Of a stretch of DNA of 5,292 nt, positions 1 through 5,292 are shown in pieces. Position 1 is the stretch's first letter, and each line of letters opens with the position of its first letter. A program made the position numbers and the translations under genes. The notes beneath the pieces were generated by a model. That model searched no databases, had not been told where the DNA came from, and was given only the letters and a program-made list of their open reading frames with translations. The stretch spans positions 1 through 5,292 of the forward strand of contig CABPXX010000115.1 of assembly GCA_902461475.1 (NCBI GenBank), written 5' to 3'. The DNA comes from an uncultured Eubacteriales bacterium. GTDB lineage: Bacteria > Bacillota > Clostridia > Oscillospirales > Oscillospiraceae.

Positions 1-250
1 GGGCCACCCGCTCCACCGACTTCAAGGTGTTGTCCAGATCGTCGGGGGCAGCGGTGGACGGGTTGATGCCCACACAGATGAGGGGTCGCTTGCCCCGGGT
101 GGCCAAAATGTATCGGTACTCGCAGTAAAAGGGGGGCACGTACAGCCACCGATTGACGTCATAGTCCTCTTTGGGAGTGAGCGCCTGGTCCAGCGCCTCT
201 TGGAAGGGCAACAGCTCAAGCAAGCTGGTTTCGCCGATGGGAATGTGCAT
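1..250 (-). CDS. DUF1643 domain-containing protein, N-terminal part (truncated by window edge)
   Basis: An open frame of 83 codons on the minus strand begins at ATG (248-250) and leaves the window without a stop. The start is fixed by an AGGAGG ribosome binding site (plus-strand 258-263) seven bases before it and by a promoter further upstream. Around residues 40-70 the protein reads PPFYCEYRYIL, then RPLICVGINPSTAAPDD, followed by a Thr (residue 75) and a basic/acidic helix. The hydrophobic strand followed by GINPSTA and acidic residues is the hallmark of the DUF1643 family, small cytoplasmic proteins of unknown biochemical function. No signal peptide or membrane segment is visible. It is transcribed divergently from the exporter/sfsA operon and shares its 128-nt control region. 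The family call is from recognition of the motif; the function is unknown and the C-terminal half is not in view. Confidence 0.82.
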   Translation of the reverse strand, partial: MHIPIGETSLLELLPFQEALDQALTPKEDYDVNRWLYVPPFYCEYRYILATRGKRPLICVGINPSTAAPDDLDNTLKSVERVA

Positions 251-277
251 GGAGGGTCCTCCTTGATGTTTTTTCCC

Positions 278-306
278 ATCATACCACGGGGACGGGGAAA
301 TGGAAA
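278..306 (-). promoter_or_regulatory. Putative sigma-A promoter for the DUF1643 gene
   Basis: On the minus strand a -35 box TTTCCA (plus-strand 301-306, 4 of 6 matches to TTGACA) is followed by a 17-nt spacer and a -10 box TATGAT (278-283, 5 of 6). The expected transcript start lies about 20 nt before the ATG at 250, leaving just room for the AGGAGG site. The spacing is optimal, but the -35 is weak. The -35 box lies in the loop of the inverted repeat at 287-315. Confidence 0.6.
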
Positions 307-315
307 GCGTCCCCG
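287..315. promoter_or_regulatory. Inverted repeat between divergent promoters, possible operator
   Basis: CGGGGACG (287-294) and CGTCCCCG (308-315) form a perfect 8-bp inverted repeat with a 13-nt centre. It covers the spacer and -35 box of the leftward promoter and ends two bases before the -35 box of the rightward promoter, where one bound dimer could control both genes. No run of T follows in either direction, and it lies upstream of both expected start points, so it is unlikely to be a terminator. The operator role is inferred from position and symmetry only; no regulator gene is in the window. Confidence 0.5.
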
Positions 316-317
316 CC

Positions 318-346
318 TTGCTTTTTTTCTCCTGGTCGTTTATCAT
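318..346 (+). promoter_or_regulatory. Putative sigma-A promoter for the exporter-sfsA operon
   Basis: TTGCTT (318-323) and TATCAT (341-346) are separated by exactly 17 nt; the expected start near 352 gives a leader of about 26 nt ending in AGGAGG (366-371) and the ATG at 379. The same -35 hexamer followed by a T run, with the same spacing, recurs at the glnS promoter (3645-3673). Confidence 0.62.
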
Positions 347-378
347 ACTGATATCGACTTTGGAGAGGAGGGCTGATT

Positions 379-939
379 ATGCCAAAGCAGCGCCATCACT
401 GGGTGGGCATGCGCATGGTAAAGACCGTCATTGCCGTATTTATCTGCGGTATCTTCGGCTATGTGCGGGGCGAGCCCGCCTTTTATTCTATGATTGCCGC
501 GGTCATCTGCATGCAGAACTCCACCGACAAGACCATCACCTCCTCGGTAAACCGAGCCATCGGCACACTGGTGGGCGGCCTGTACGGTATCATCATCCTC
601 TGCGGCCTGGAATTCTTCCACGCCGAGAATCTGGATTTGCTGCGCTATACCCTGGTGTCCCTCACCATCATCCCCCTCATTCGCACCGCCCTGTTGCTCA
701 AGCGGCCCTCCAGCGCCTCTCTGTCCTGCGTGGTGTTTCTGTGCGTCACCGTCAACCACAACACGGACAGCTCCCCCGCCCTCTTCGCCCTCCAGCGTAT
801 GGTGGACACCTTGGCGGGCGTGGCGGTGACCTGTGTCATCGACCTGCTGTTGCCCTACCACCCAAAGCCGGAAGAGGTCCCCGCCCCTGCCGAGCCCCCT
901 TCCACCACCGACACCACACCCAAGGAGCCCAAATCATGA
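379..939 (+). CDS. Aromatic acid exporter family (ArAE_1/FUSC-like) membrane protein, short form
   Basis: A 186-residue integral membrane protein. After a short basic N-terminus (KQRHHWVGMRMVK) come about five or six hydrophobic segments at roughly 13-30, 35-48, 62-79, 91-107, 114-126 and 143-158, then a Pro/Glu/Thr-rich cytoplasmic tail (160-186). The pattern of an N-terminal basic G-x-R-x-x-KT, then AAVICMQ near 40-46, then NRAIGTLVGG near 58-67 is typical of the ArAE_1 (DUF939) part of the FUSC superfamily, whose members are proposed efflux proteins for aromatic carboxylic acids. It lacks the soluble C-terminal domain seen in roughly 320-residue relatives such as B. subtilis YqjA, so it is a membrane-domain-only version. 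The start is supported by AGGAGG at 366-371, seven bases upstream. It is first in an operon with sfsA, whose ATG overlaps its TGA. Family assignment is good; the substrate is unknown. Confidence 0.83.
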   Translation: MPKQRHHWVGMRMVKTVIAVFICGIFGYVRGEPAFYSMIAAVICMQNSTDKTITSSVNRAIGTLVGGLYGIIILCGLEFFHAENLDLLRYTLVSLTIIPLIRTALLLKRPSSASLSCVVFLCVTVNHNTDSSPALFALQRMVDTLAGVAVTCVIDLLLPYHPKPEEVPAPAEPPSTTDTTPKEPKS

Positions 940-1616
940 CATATACTCAGGTCCTTCCCGCCCGTTTTCTCTCCCGCCCCAACCGCTTTGTGGCCCAGGT
1001 AGAAGTGGACGGACACACGGAAACGGTCCATGTAAAAAACACCGGGCGGTGCCGGGAACTGCTCATTCCAGGCCGCACCGTCTACCTCACCCCAGGGGAC
1101 AACCCCAAGCGTAAGACCCCCTATGACCTCATCGCCGTGGACAAGGACGGCCTGCTGGTGAACATGGATGCCCAGGCCCCCAACCAGGTCTTTGCGGAGT
1201 GGGCCAGGGCGGGAGACTTCGTCCCCGGCCTCACCCTGCTGCGCCCGGAGACCACCTGGGGCAATTCCCGCTTTGACTTCTACTGGGAAGCAGGGGACCG
1301 CCGAGGCTTTGTGGAGGTGAAGGGATGCACCCTGGAGGAGGATGGCCACTGCCGCTTCCCCGACGCCCCCACCACCCGAGGCATGCGCCACCTGCAAGAG
1401 CTGGAAGCCAGCCTGCAAGAGGGCTATGAGGCCGCCGTGTGCTTTGTCATTCAGATGGCGGGCATGAAAGATTTCGCCCCCAACGATGCCACCCACCCGG
1501 AGTTTGGTGCTGCCCTGCGCCAGGCCTCAGCGGCGGGGGTGCAGGTGCTGGCTCTGGAGTGTACCGTCACCCCGGACACCCTAACCATGGATACGCCTGT
1601 CCCAGTTGTATTGTAA
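936..1616 (+). CDS. sfsA: DNA/RNA nuclease SfsA (sugar fermentation stimulation protein homologue)
   Basis: A 226-residue protein, close to the 234 of E. coli SfsA and therefore apparently complete. It begins with an OB-fold-like region with the family motif VHVKNTGRCRELL (31-43), followed by a nuclease domain. PD-(D/E)XK-type residues are visible as Asp114 in RFDF and Glu127/Lys129 in FVEVKGCTL, followed by the SfsA signature FPDAPTTRGMRHLQEL (141-156). E. coli SfsA was first named for maltose-metabolism effects in cya/crp backgrounds; the family is now annotated as a nuclease, and its physiological target is unclear. The start ATG (936-938) overlaps the stop of the exporter as ATGA, and its ribosome binding site AAGGAG (922-927) lies inside that gene, eight bases upstream, so translational coupling is likely. 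An in-frame extension upstream to 300 exists but lies across the exporter gene in another frame and has no ribosome binding site. Identification is confident. Confidence 0.95.
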   Translation: MTYTQVLPARFLSRPNRFVAQVEVDGHTETVHVKNTGRCRELLIPGRTVYLTPGDNPKRKTPYDLIAVDKDGLLVNMDAQAPNQVFAEWARAGDFVPGLTLLRPETTWGNSRFDFYWEAGDRRGFVEVKGCTLEEDGHCRFPDAPTTRGMRHLQELEASLQEGYEAAVCFVIQMAGMKDFAPNDATHPEFGAALRQASAAGVQVLALECTVTPDTLTMDTPVPVVL

Positions 1617-1619
1617 AAA

Positions 1620-1645
1620 TGCAAGTTCGCTTTTATCAACTTGCA
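1620..1645. other. Inverted repeat just downstream of sfsA
   Basis: TGCAAGTT (1620-1627) and AACTTGCA (1638-1645) form an 8-bp stem with a 10-nt loop, beginning three bases after the sfsA stop. On the plus strand it is followed by A-rich sequence, so it does not look like a terminator for sfsA. Read on the minus strand it is followed by five T residues (complement of 1615-1619) and could weakly stop antisense transcription entering sfsA. The stem is short and AT-rich, so a role is uncertain; it could also be a protein binding site. Confidence 0.35.
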
Positions 1646-1705
1646 AAAATATCCATGCGACTGGAAGCTTTTTTGGTTTAAGTTGCCAAATTTGCCATTG
1701 GCCCA

Positions 1706-1734
1706 TTGACATGCTGCAAATAGGGGCGTATACT
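1706..1734 (+). promoter_or_regulatory. Near-consensus sigma-A promoter upstream of amt
   Basis: TTGACA (1706-1711) is a perfect -35 box and TATACT (1729-1734) matches the -10 consensus at five of six positions; the spacer is 17 nt. This is the best-matching promoter in the window and the only convincing one between sfsA and amt. The expected start is near 1741. Immediately upstream are two direct copies of TTGCCA (1683-1688, 1692-1697), a CAAATTTG palindrome (1687-1694) and GCCAA/TTGGC (1685-1689/1698-1702), which could be part of a regulator binding site just above the -35 box. Those last elements are suggestive only. Confidence 0.8.
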
Positions 1735-1746
1735 GCGCCCATAAAC

Positions 1747-1792
1747 AGCAAAGGCGCTGCGGAAACAAACCCGCAGCGCCTTGTGCTTTTTT
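1747..1792 (+). terminator. Strong intrinsic terminator in the amt leader (possible attenuator)
   Basis: AAGGCGCTGCGG (1751-1762) pairs perfectly over 12 bp with CCGCAGCGCCTT (1771-1782) around an AAACAAAC loop. AGCA (1747-1750) can extend the stem with TGCT (1784-1787) across a bulged G1783. A T run follows (1787-1792). This is a textbook Rho-independent terminator. It could end transcripts coming from sfsA, which has no other terminator. It also lies about six nucleotides after the expected start of the 1706-1734 promoter, and no other promoter is seen between it and amt, so transcription of amt apparently has to pass through it. I therefore read it as either a conditional attenuator or a terminator producing a leader RNA of about 50 nt. 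Confidence 0.85.
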
Positions 1793-1794
1793 CG

Positions 1795-1831
1795 CAAGGG
1801 GGCGAACGCCGGGAGGGCGTTTGTCCCCTTG
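1795..1831 (+). promoter_or_regulatory. Second long hairpin before the amt ribosome binding site
   Basis: Positions 1795-1810 pair with 1816-1831 over 16 consecutive positions (14 Watson-Crick pairs and two G-U pairs) around a GGGAG loop. The 3' side continues as TCATTTTGTTG, a poor but T-rich tail, and the amt ribosome binding site begins 12 nt later. It could be a second terminator in tandem with 1747-1792, or a leader structure affecting mRNA stability or translation. The loop bases ACAAAC (1765-1770) of the first hairpin are complementary to GTTTGT (1819-1824) in the 3' arm here, so the two structures could interact, though six bases may match by chance. The loops do not show the hexaloop with A1 and G4 expected for ANTAR-protein targets. 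Confidence 0.65.
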
Positions 1832-1843
1832 TCATTTTGTTGA

Positions 1844-1850
1844 GGGAGGA
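1844..1850 (+). promoter_or_regulatory. Ribosome binding site that fixes the amt start
   Basis: GGGAGGA lies seven bases (from the GGAGG core) before the ATG at 1857. No comparable site precedes the later ATG at 1996, so this site places the start of amt upstream of the frameshift and argues that 1996 is not the native start. Confidence 0.85.
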
Positions 1851-1856
1851 ATCACT

Positions 1857-3561
1857 ATGACGTATTCAGCAGTCAACACCATTTGGGTCCTGGTGGGCGC
1901 AGCCCTGGTCTTCTTCATGCAGGCGGGGTTTGCCATGTGCGAGGCGGGGTTCACCCGGGCCAAGAACACCGGCAACATCCTGATGAAAAAACCTCATGGA
2001 CTTCTGCATCGGCACCCCGGTCTTCTGGCTGGTGGGCTTCGGGCTCATGTTTGGCGGTTCGGGGGCCATCATCGGCGGGTTTGACCCCCTGGTACAGGGG
2101 GACTACTCCTCCATCTTGCCCAGTGGGGTCCCGCTGGCCGCCTTTTTGATCTTCCAGACGGTGTTCTGTGCCACCGCTGCCACCATCGTGTCGGGGGCCA
2201 TGGCAGAGCGCACCAAGTTCGTCTCCTACTGCATCTACTCCCTGATGATCTCTCTGGTCATCTACCCCATCTCCGGCCACTGGATTTGGGGCGGCGGCTG
2301 GCTGAGTCAGCTGGGCTTCCACGACTTTGCAGGCTCCACCGCAGTCCACATGGTGGGCGGCACCGCCGCCCTGGTGGGGGCCAAGATCCTGGGCCCCCGC
2401 ATTGGCAAGTATGACGAAAAGGGCAAGTCCCGGGCCATTCTGGGCCACAACCTGTCCATTGCCGCCCTGGGCGTGTTTATCCTGTGGTTCTGCTGGTTCG
2501 GCTTCAACGGCGGCTCCCCCGTGGCCATGGACAATGGCGCCCCCCCACCGCCAGGCGGCAACATCTTCTGTACCACCAACATGTCCGCAGCTGTGGCCAC
2601 CGTCACCTGCATGCTCTTCACCTGGATTCGCTTTAAAAAGCCCGACGTGTCCATGACCTTCAACGCCACTCTGGGCGGCTTGGTGGCGGTCACCGCTGGC
2701 TGTGATATGGTCTCCATCGGTGGCGCCGCCATCATCGGCATCTGTGCCGGGATCGCCCTGCCCCTGGCGGTGGAGTTCTTCGACAAGGTGGTCAAGATCG
2801 ACGACCCCGTGGGCGCCATCTCGGTGCACGGGGTGTGCGGTGCCATGGGCACCATCCTCACCGGCTTCCTCTCCGTGGACCAGGGCCTGCTCTACGGCCA
2901 CGGTGTCTCCTTCCTGGGCGTCCAGGTGCTGGGCGTGGTATCCGTCATGGCCTGGGTAGTGGTGACCATGACCGTGGTGTTCACCGTTATCAAGCTCACC
3001 ATCGGCCTGCGGGCATCCCAGCACGAGGAGATCGAGGGCCTGGACCCCACCGAGCACGGCCTGGCCACTGCCTATGCAGGGTTTGCCATCACCGAGACTG
3101 TGGCCTCCACCGCTTCCACCTCCTCTGCGGCCCCCGTGGCCGCTGCCGTGGACGAGGCCGTCCCCATCCAGGTGCGGAAGACTGCCGCCACTCCCGCCTC
3201 GGATGTGAAGCTGTCCAAGGTGACCATCGTGTGCAACGCCTCCCGGTTTGAGGGCCTGAAAGCCGCCATGGCCCGCATCGGTGTCACCGGCATGACGGTA
3301 GCTCAGGTCCAGGGCTGCGGTGTCCAGAAGGGCAAGACCGAGTACTACCGTGGCGTGCCCATGACCTTAAACTTACTGCCCAAGCTGCAAGTGGACATCG
3401 TGGTATCCAAAGTGCCTGTTTCCAAGGTCATTGAGGCGGCCCAGACGTCCCTATACACCGGACACATCGGCGACGGCAAGATTTTCGTCTATGATGTGGA
3501 ACAGGTGGTGCGGGTACGCACTGGGAAAACCGGATTTGACGCCCTTCAGGGGGACGAATAA
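1857..3561 (+). CDS. amt: Ammonium transporter fused to a C-terminal GlnK/PII domain, interrupted by a 1-nt frameshift
   Basis: Codons 1-44 from ATG 1857 encode a normal Amt start (TM1 and MQAGFAMCEAGFTRAKNTG); the rest of the protein is in the +1 frame from about 1992. Removing one A from the A6 run at 1986-1991 restores a 567-residue protein (numbering below). As written, the first frame stops at 2082-2084 after 75 codons. The channel part (about 1-412) has the expected Amt residues: Phe103 in FQTVF, Trp144 in IWGGG, Asp156 in DFAGS, pore His164 and His324, and FNGGS at 216-220. A Pro-rich loop (GAPPPPGG, near 227-234) is unusual. An Ala/Ser/Thr-rich linker (about 413-450) leads to a PII domain (about 452-565) that aligns with E. 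coli GlnB from Gln39 to Arg103 without gaps: Gln490, Lys509, Lys541, Arg552 and Arg554 are kept, as is T-loop Arg498. The uridylylation Tyr51 is Met502, and Lys85 is His536. The transporter would sit in the cytoplasmic membrane with its regulatory PII tethered inside. If the frameshift is real, this is a pseudogene; otherwise it is a sequencing or assembly error. Confidence 0.88.
1986..1991 (+). other. A6 homopolymer carrying the amt frameshift
   Basis: After ATG (codon 43 of amt) the sequence has six A residues and then CCTCATGGAC. With five, the reading becomes M-K-N-L-M-D-F, the usual Amt sequence after the first membrane helix, and joins the long downstream frame. With six, the frame runs to a TGA at 2082-2084. 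One extra base at a homopolymer is what a polymerase slip, a sequencing error, or a reversible slip mutation would leave. Confidence 0.85.
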
Positions 3562-3581
3562 TCCCCATCTCTCCTCTCTGG

Positions 3582-3626
3582 GAAGGCCCGGAACCGCCAA
3601 AGCGGTCCCGGGCCTTCTTCCTTTCC
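3582..3626 (+). terminator. Intrinsic terminator after amt
   Basis: Positions 3582-3597 pair with 3602-3617 around a CAAA loop, 15 of 16 positions being complementary (one A-C mismatch at 3592/3607). The tail TTCCTTTCC is pyrimidine-rich but not a pure T run. It begins 20 bases after the amt stop and separates amt from the glnS promoter. Good stem, moderate tail. Confidence 0.8.
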
Positions 3627-3644
3627 CTGCTCTGGAAAAATTCG

Positions 3645-3673
3645 TTGCTTTTTCCCGCCTGTGACGGTATAAT
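3645..3673 (+). promoter_or_regulatory. Sigma-A promoter of glnS
   Basis: TTGCTT (3645-3650) and a perfect TATAAT (3668-3673) are spaced by 17 nt. The expected start near 3680 leaves a leader of only about 29 nt before the glnS ATG, with AAGGAG at 3694-3699. A 7-bp inverted repeat, GGAAAAA (3634-3640) and TTTTTCC (3649-3655), straddles the -35 box; it is AT-rich and may be chance. The leader is far too short for a T-box, which often controls aminoacyl-tRNA synthetase genes in Firmicutes. Confidence 0.82.
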
Positions 3674-3708
3674 GAGTAAGTTATTAACGAATGAAGGAGC
3701 GTGTCCCT

Positions 3709-5292
3709 ATGCCTGAGGAACTCAACCCCGTAGTGTCCCAGAATTTTATCCACAATTTCATTGATGAGGATATTGCACAGGGCGGCCAGTACCAAGGCAT
3801 GACCGTCCACACCCGTTTTCCCCCCGAGCCCAACGGCTATCTCCACATCGGCCACTGCAAGGCCCTGACCATCGACTTCGGCACCGCCGAGAAGTACGGC
3901 GGTCTGTGCAACCTGCGTATGGACGACACCAACCCCGCCAAGGAGGATACCGAGTATGTGGAGGCCATCCAGGAGGACATCCACTGGCTGGGCTTTGACT
4001 GGGGCGACCGATTCTTCTACGCCTCGGACTACTTTGAGAAGATGTACGAGTATGCCGTGGAGCTCATTAAGAAGGGCCTGGCCTACGTGTGCGAGCTGAC
4101 TCCCGAGGAGTTCAAGGCCAACCGCGGCTCCATCGGCGTCCCCGCCACCTCTCCCTGGCGTGACCGTCCCATCGAGGAGTCTCTGGACCTGTTCGCCCGG
4201 ATGCGGGCCGGAGAATTTGAAAACGGCAAATATACCCTGCGTGCCAAGATTGACCTGGCCAGCGGCAACTTCAACATGCGTGACCCGGTGATTTACCGCA
4301 TCAACCACGCCCATCACCACCGCCAGGGCAACAAGTGGTGCATCTACCCCATGTACGACTTCGCCCACCCCATTGAGGACGCCCTGGAGGGGATCACCCA
4401 CTCCCTGTGCTCCCTGGAGTTTGAGGACCACCGCCCCCTGTACGACTGGGTGGTGTCCAATGTGTCCATCCCCTACCACAAGCCCCGCCAGATCGAGTTT
4501 GCCCGCCTGGGTATCAACTACACCGTGATGAGCAAGCGCAAGCTGCGCCAGCTGGTGGAGGAGAACCGGGTGTCCGGCTGGGACGACCCCCGTATGCCCA
4601 CCCTGTGCGGCCTGCGCCGCCGTGGCTACACCCCCCGTTCCATCCGCAACTTCTGTGAGCGCATCGGCGTGGCCAAGGCCACCAATACCATTGAGTACGC
4701 CTTCTTGGAGTACTGCCTGCGGGAGGACCTGAACGAGACCGCCCAGCGGGTGATGGCGGTGCTGCGTCCCGTGAAGCTGACCATCACCAACTATCCCGAG
4801 GGCCAGAGCGAGACCTTCGAGGTGGAGAACAACCCCAACCGTCCCGAGGACGGTACCCGCACCGTCACTTTCTCCCGCAACCTGTACATTGAGGCGGAGG
4901 ACTTCCTGGAGACTCCCATCCCCAAGTACAAGCGCCTGACCCCCAACGGCCTGGAGTGCCGTTTGAAGGGTGCCTACCTCATCACCTGCACCGGCTGCGT
5001 CAAGGACGAGAATGGCAACGTGGTGGAGGTTCTGGCCACCTATGACCCCGAGTCCCGAGGCGGCAACCCCGCCGACGGCCGCAAGGTGAAGGGCGCCACC
5101 ATCCACTGGGTTGACGCCGCCACCGCTCTGGATGCGGAGATTCGCCTGTATGACAACCTGTTCTCCGACCCCGATCCCGATGCCGGAGACAAGAACTTCC
5201 TGGACTGCCTGAACCCCAACTCTCTGGAGGTACTCCAGGGCGCCAAGGTGGAGGCCAGCTTGGCAGGTGCCCAGAAGGCCGACCGCTTCCAG
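3709..5292 (+). CDS. glnS: Glutaminyl-tRNA synthetase (GlnRS), C-terminus cut by window edge
   Basis: 528 codons are open from ATG 3709 to the last base; E. coli GlnRS has about 554 residues, so only some 25-40 are probably missing. This is a cytoplasmic class I synthetase that charges tRNA-Gln with glutamine using ATP. The class I motif HIGH is at 46-49 within [12 protein letters not shown], and the KMSKS equivalent is MSKRK at 274-278. RMDDTNP (70-76) and YPMYDF (213-218) correspond to the stretches lining the glutamine/ATP pocket of the E. coli enzyme, and SLEFEDHR (235-242) and GWDDPRMPT (290-298) are GlnRS-typical and differ from GluRS. The anticodon-binding beta-barrel part begins near 345 ([10 protein letters not shown]) and includes PADGRKVKG (454-462). 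The start has AAGGAG nine bases upstream and its own promoter. Many Firmicutes lack GlnRS and make Gln-tRNA by GatCAB amidation, so its presence here is lineage-informative. Identification is very confident. Confidence 0.97.
   Translation, partial: MPEELNPVVSQNFIHNFIDEDIAQGGQYQGMTVHTRFPPEPNGYLHIGHCKALTIDFGTAEKYGGLCNLRMDDTNPAKEDTEYVEAIQEDIHWLGFDWGDRFFYASDYFEKMYEYAVELIKKGLAYVCELTPEEFKANRGSIGVPATSPWRDRPIEESLDLFARMRAGEFENGKYTLRAKIDLASGNFNMRDPVIYRINHAHHHRQGNKWCIYPMYDFAHPIEDALEGITHSLCSLEFEDHRPLYDWVVSNVSIPYHKPRQIEFARLGINYTVMSKRKLRQLVEENRVSGWDDPRMPTLCGLRRRGYTPRSIRNFCERIGVAKATNTIEYAFLEYCLREDLNETAQRVMAVLRPVKLTITNYPEGQSETFEVENNPNRPEDGTRTVTFSRNLYIEAEDFLETPIPKYKRLTPNGLECRLKGAYLITCTGCVKDENGNVVEVLATYDPESRGGNPADGRKVKGATIHWVDAATALDAEIRLYDNLFSDPDPDAGDKNFLDCLNPNSLEVLQGAKVEASLAGAQKADRFQ

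Noticed and set aside
300..935. Upstream in-frame extension of sfsA to an ATG at 300
   Set aside because: The extension overlaps the exporter gene in a different frame, has no ribosome binding site, precedes the operon promoter and has no SfsA-like sequence; the ATG at 936 gives the family's normal length.
1699..1714. Sigma-54 (-24/-12) promoter at TTGGCCCATTGACATGC, attractive for a nitrogen gene
   Set aside because: The GG and GC elements are 11 nt apart where 10 is required, whereas the sigma-70-type boxes in the same place are near perfect.
1741..1856. ANTAR target or known riboswitch in the amt leader
   Set aside because: The two hairpins have loops of eight and five nucleotides without the A1/G4 hexaloop pattern, and no conserved riboswitch core could be recognised.
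1985..1992. Programmed -1 frameshifting at A-AAA-AAC in amt
   Set aside because: The heptamer is out of phase with the upstream codons (AAA AAA CCT), and a -1 shift would lead to the wrong frame; a +1 change is needed. The A6 run is also short for efficient transcriptional slippage.
1996..1998. ATG at 1996 as the true start of the ammonium transporter
   Set aside because: No ribosome binding site precedes it, and it would remove the first membrane helix, whose typical sequence is encoded just upstream from 1857 in the other frame.
2540..2546. C7 run in amt as a second frameshift
   Set aside because: The reading frame is typical Amt both before and after it, so no shift occurs; it only yields an unusual Pro-rich loop.
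1951..3057. 368-codon open frame on the minus strand opposite amt
   Set aside because: Antisense shadow of the Amt coding region, rich in Gly/His/Asp/Ala with no membrane or domain pattern.
3562..3708. T-box leader upstream of glnS
   Set aside because: The promoter at 3645-3673 leaves about 29 nt before the start codon, and no specifier stem or T-box sequence (TGGNACC-like) is present.
3451..5106. 551-codon open frame on the minus strand opposite glnS and the end of amt
   Set aside because: It lies antisense to two strongly recognisable genes. Its composition (Gly, Val, Leu, His, Gln rich) is what the reverse complement of GC-rich codons gives, and no known domain or ribosome binding site was seen.

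Overview
The window looks like a chromosomal stretch from a GC-rich, low-virulence-type gut clostridium, most plausibly Oscillospiraceae/Ruminococcaceae-like. This rests on strong AGGAGG-type ribosome binding sites about 7-9 nt before each start, sigma-A-type promoters with 17-nt spacers, hairpin-plus-T terminators, GC-rich codon choice, and gene types (a short ArAE_1-like exporter, a clostridial-type Amt fused to PII, an E. coli-like GlnRS) that fit that group. The genus cannot be read from the sequence.

Layout. (1) 1-250, minus strand: the 5' part of a DUF1643-family protein, running off the left edge. (2) 251-378: a compact divergent promoter region with one sigma-A-like promoter per direction and a perfect 8-bp inverted repeat between them. 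(3) 379-1616, plus strand: a two-gene operon with an aromatic-acid-exporter-like membrane protein and sfsA, overlapping by ATGA. (4) 1617-1856: an information-dense 240-nt intergenic region with a near-consensus promoter (TTGACA-17-TATACT), a strong intrinsic terminator that begins only a few nucleotides after the expected transcription start, and a second 16-bp hairpin just before the amt ribosome binding site. (5) 1857-3561: an ammonium transporter with a C-terminal GlnK/PII domain, interrupted near codon 45 by one extra A in an A6 run. (6) 3562-3708: terminator, then a TTGCTT-17-TATAAT promoter. (7) 3709-5292: glnS (glutaminyl-tRNA synthetase), cut by the right edge.

Functionally, the right two thirds concern ammonium and glutamine: uptake of ammonium through Amt gated by its own tethered PII domain, and charging of tRNA-Gln. 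They have separate promoters and a terminator between them, so this is neighbourhood, not an operon. The two observations most worth checking are the amt leader, where the only visible promoter fires straight into a terminator (suggesting attenuation or a short leader RNA), and the 1-nt frameshift in an otherwise intact Amt-PII gene. I see no mobile element, tRNA, rRNA or CRISPR array, and no clear sign of a wholly new system.
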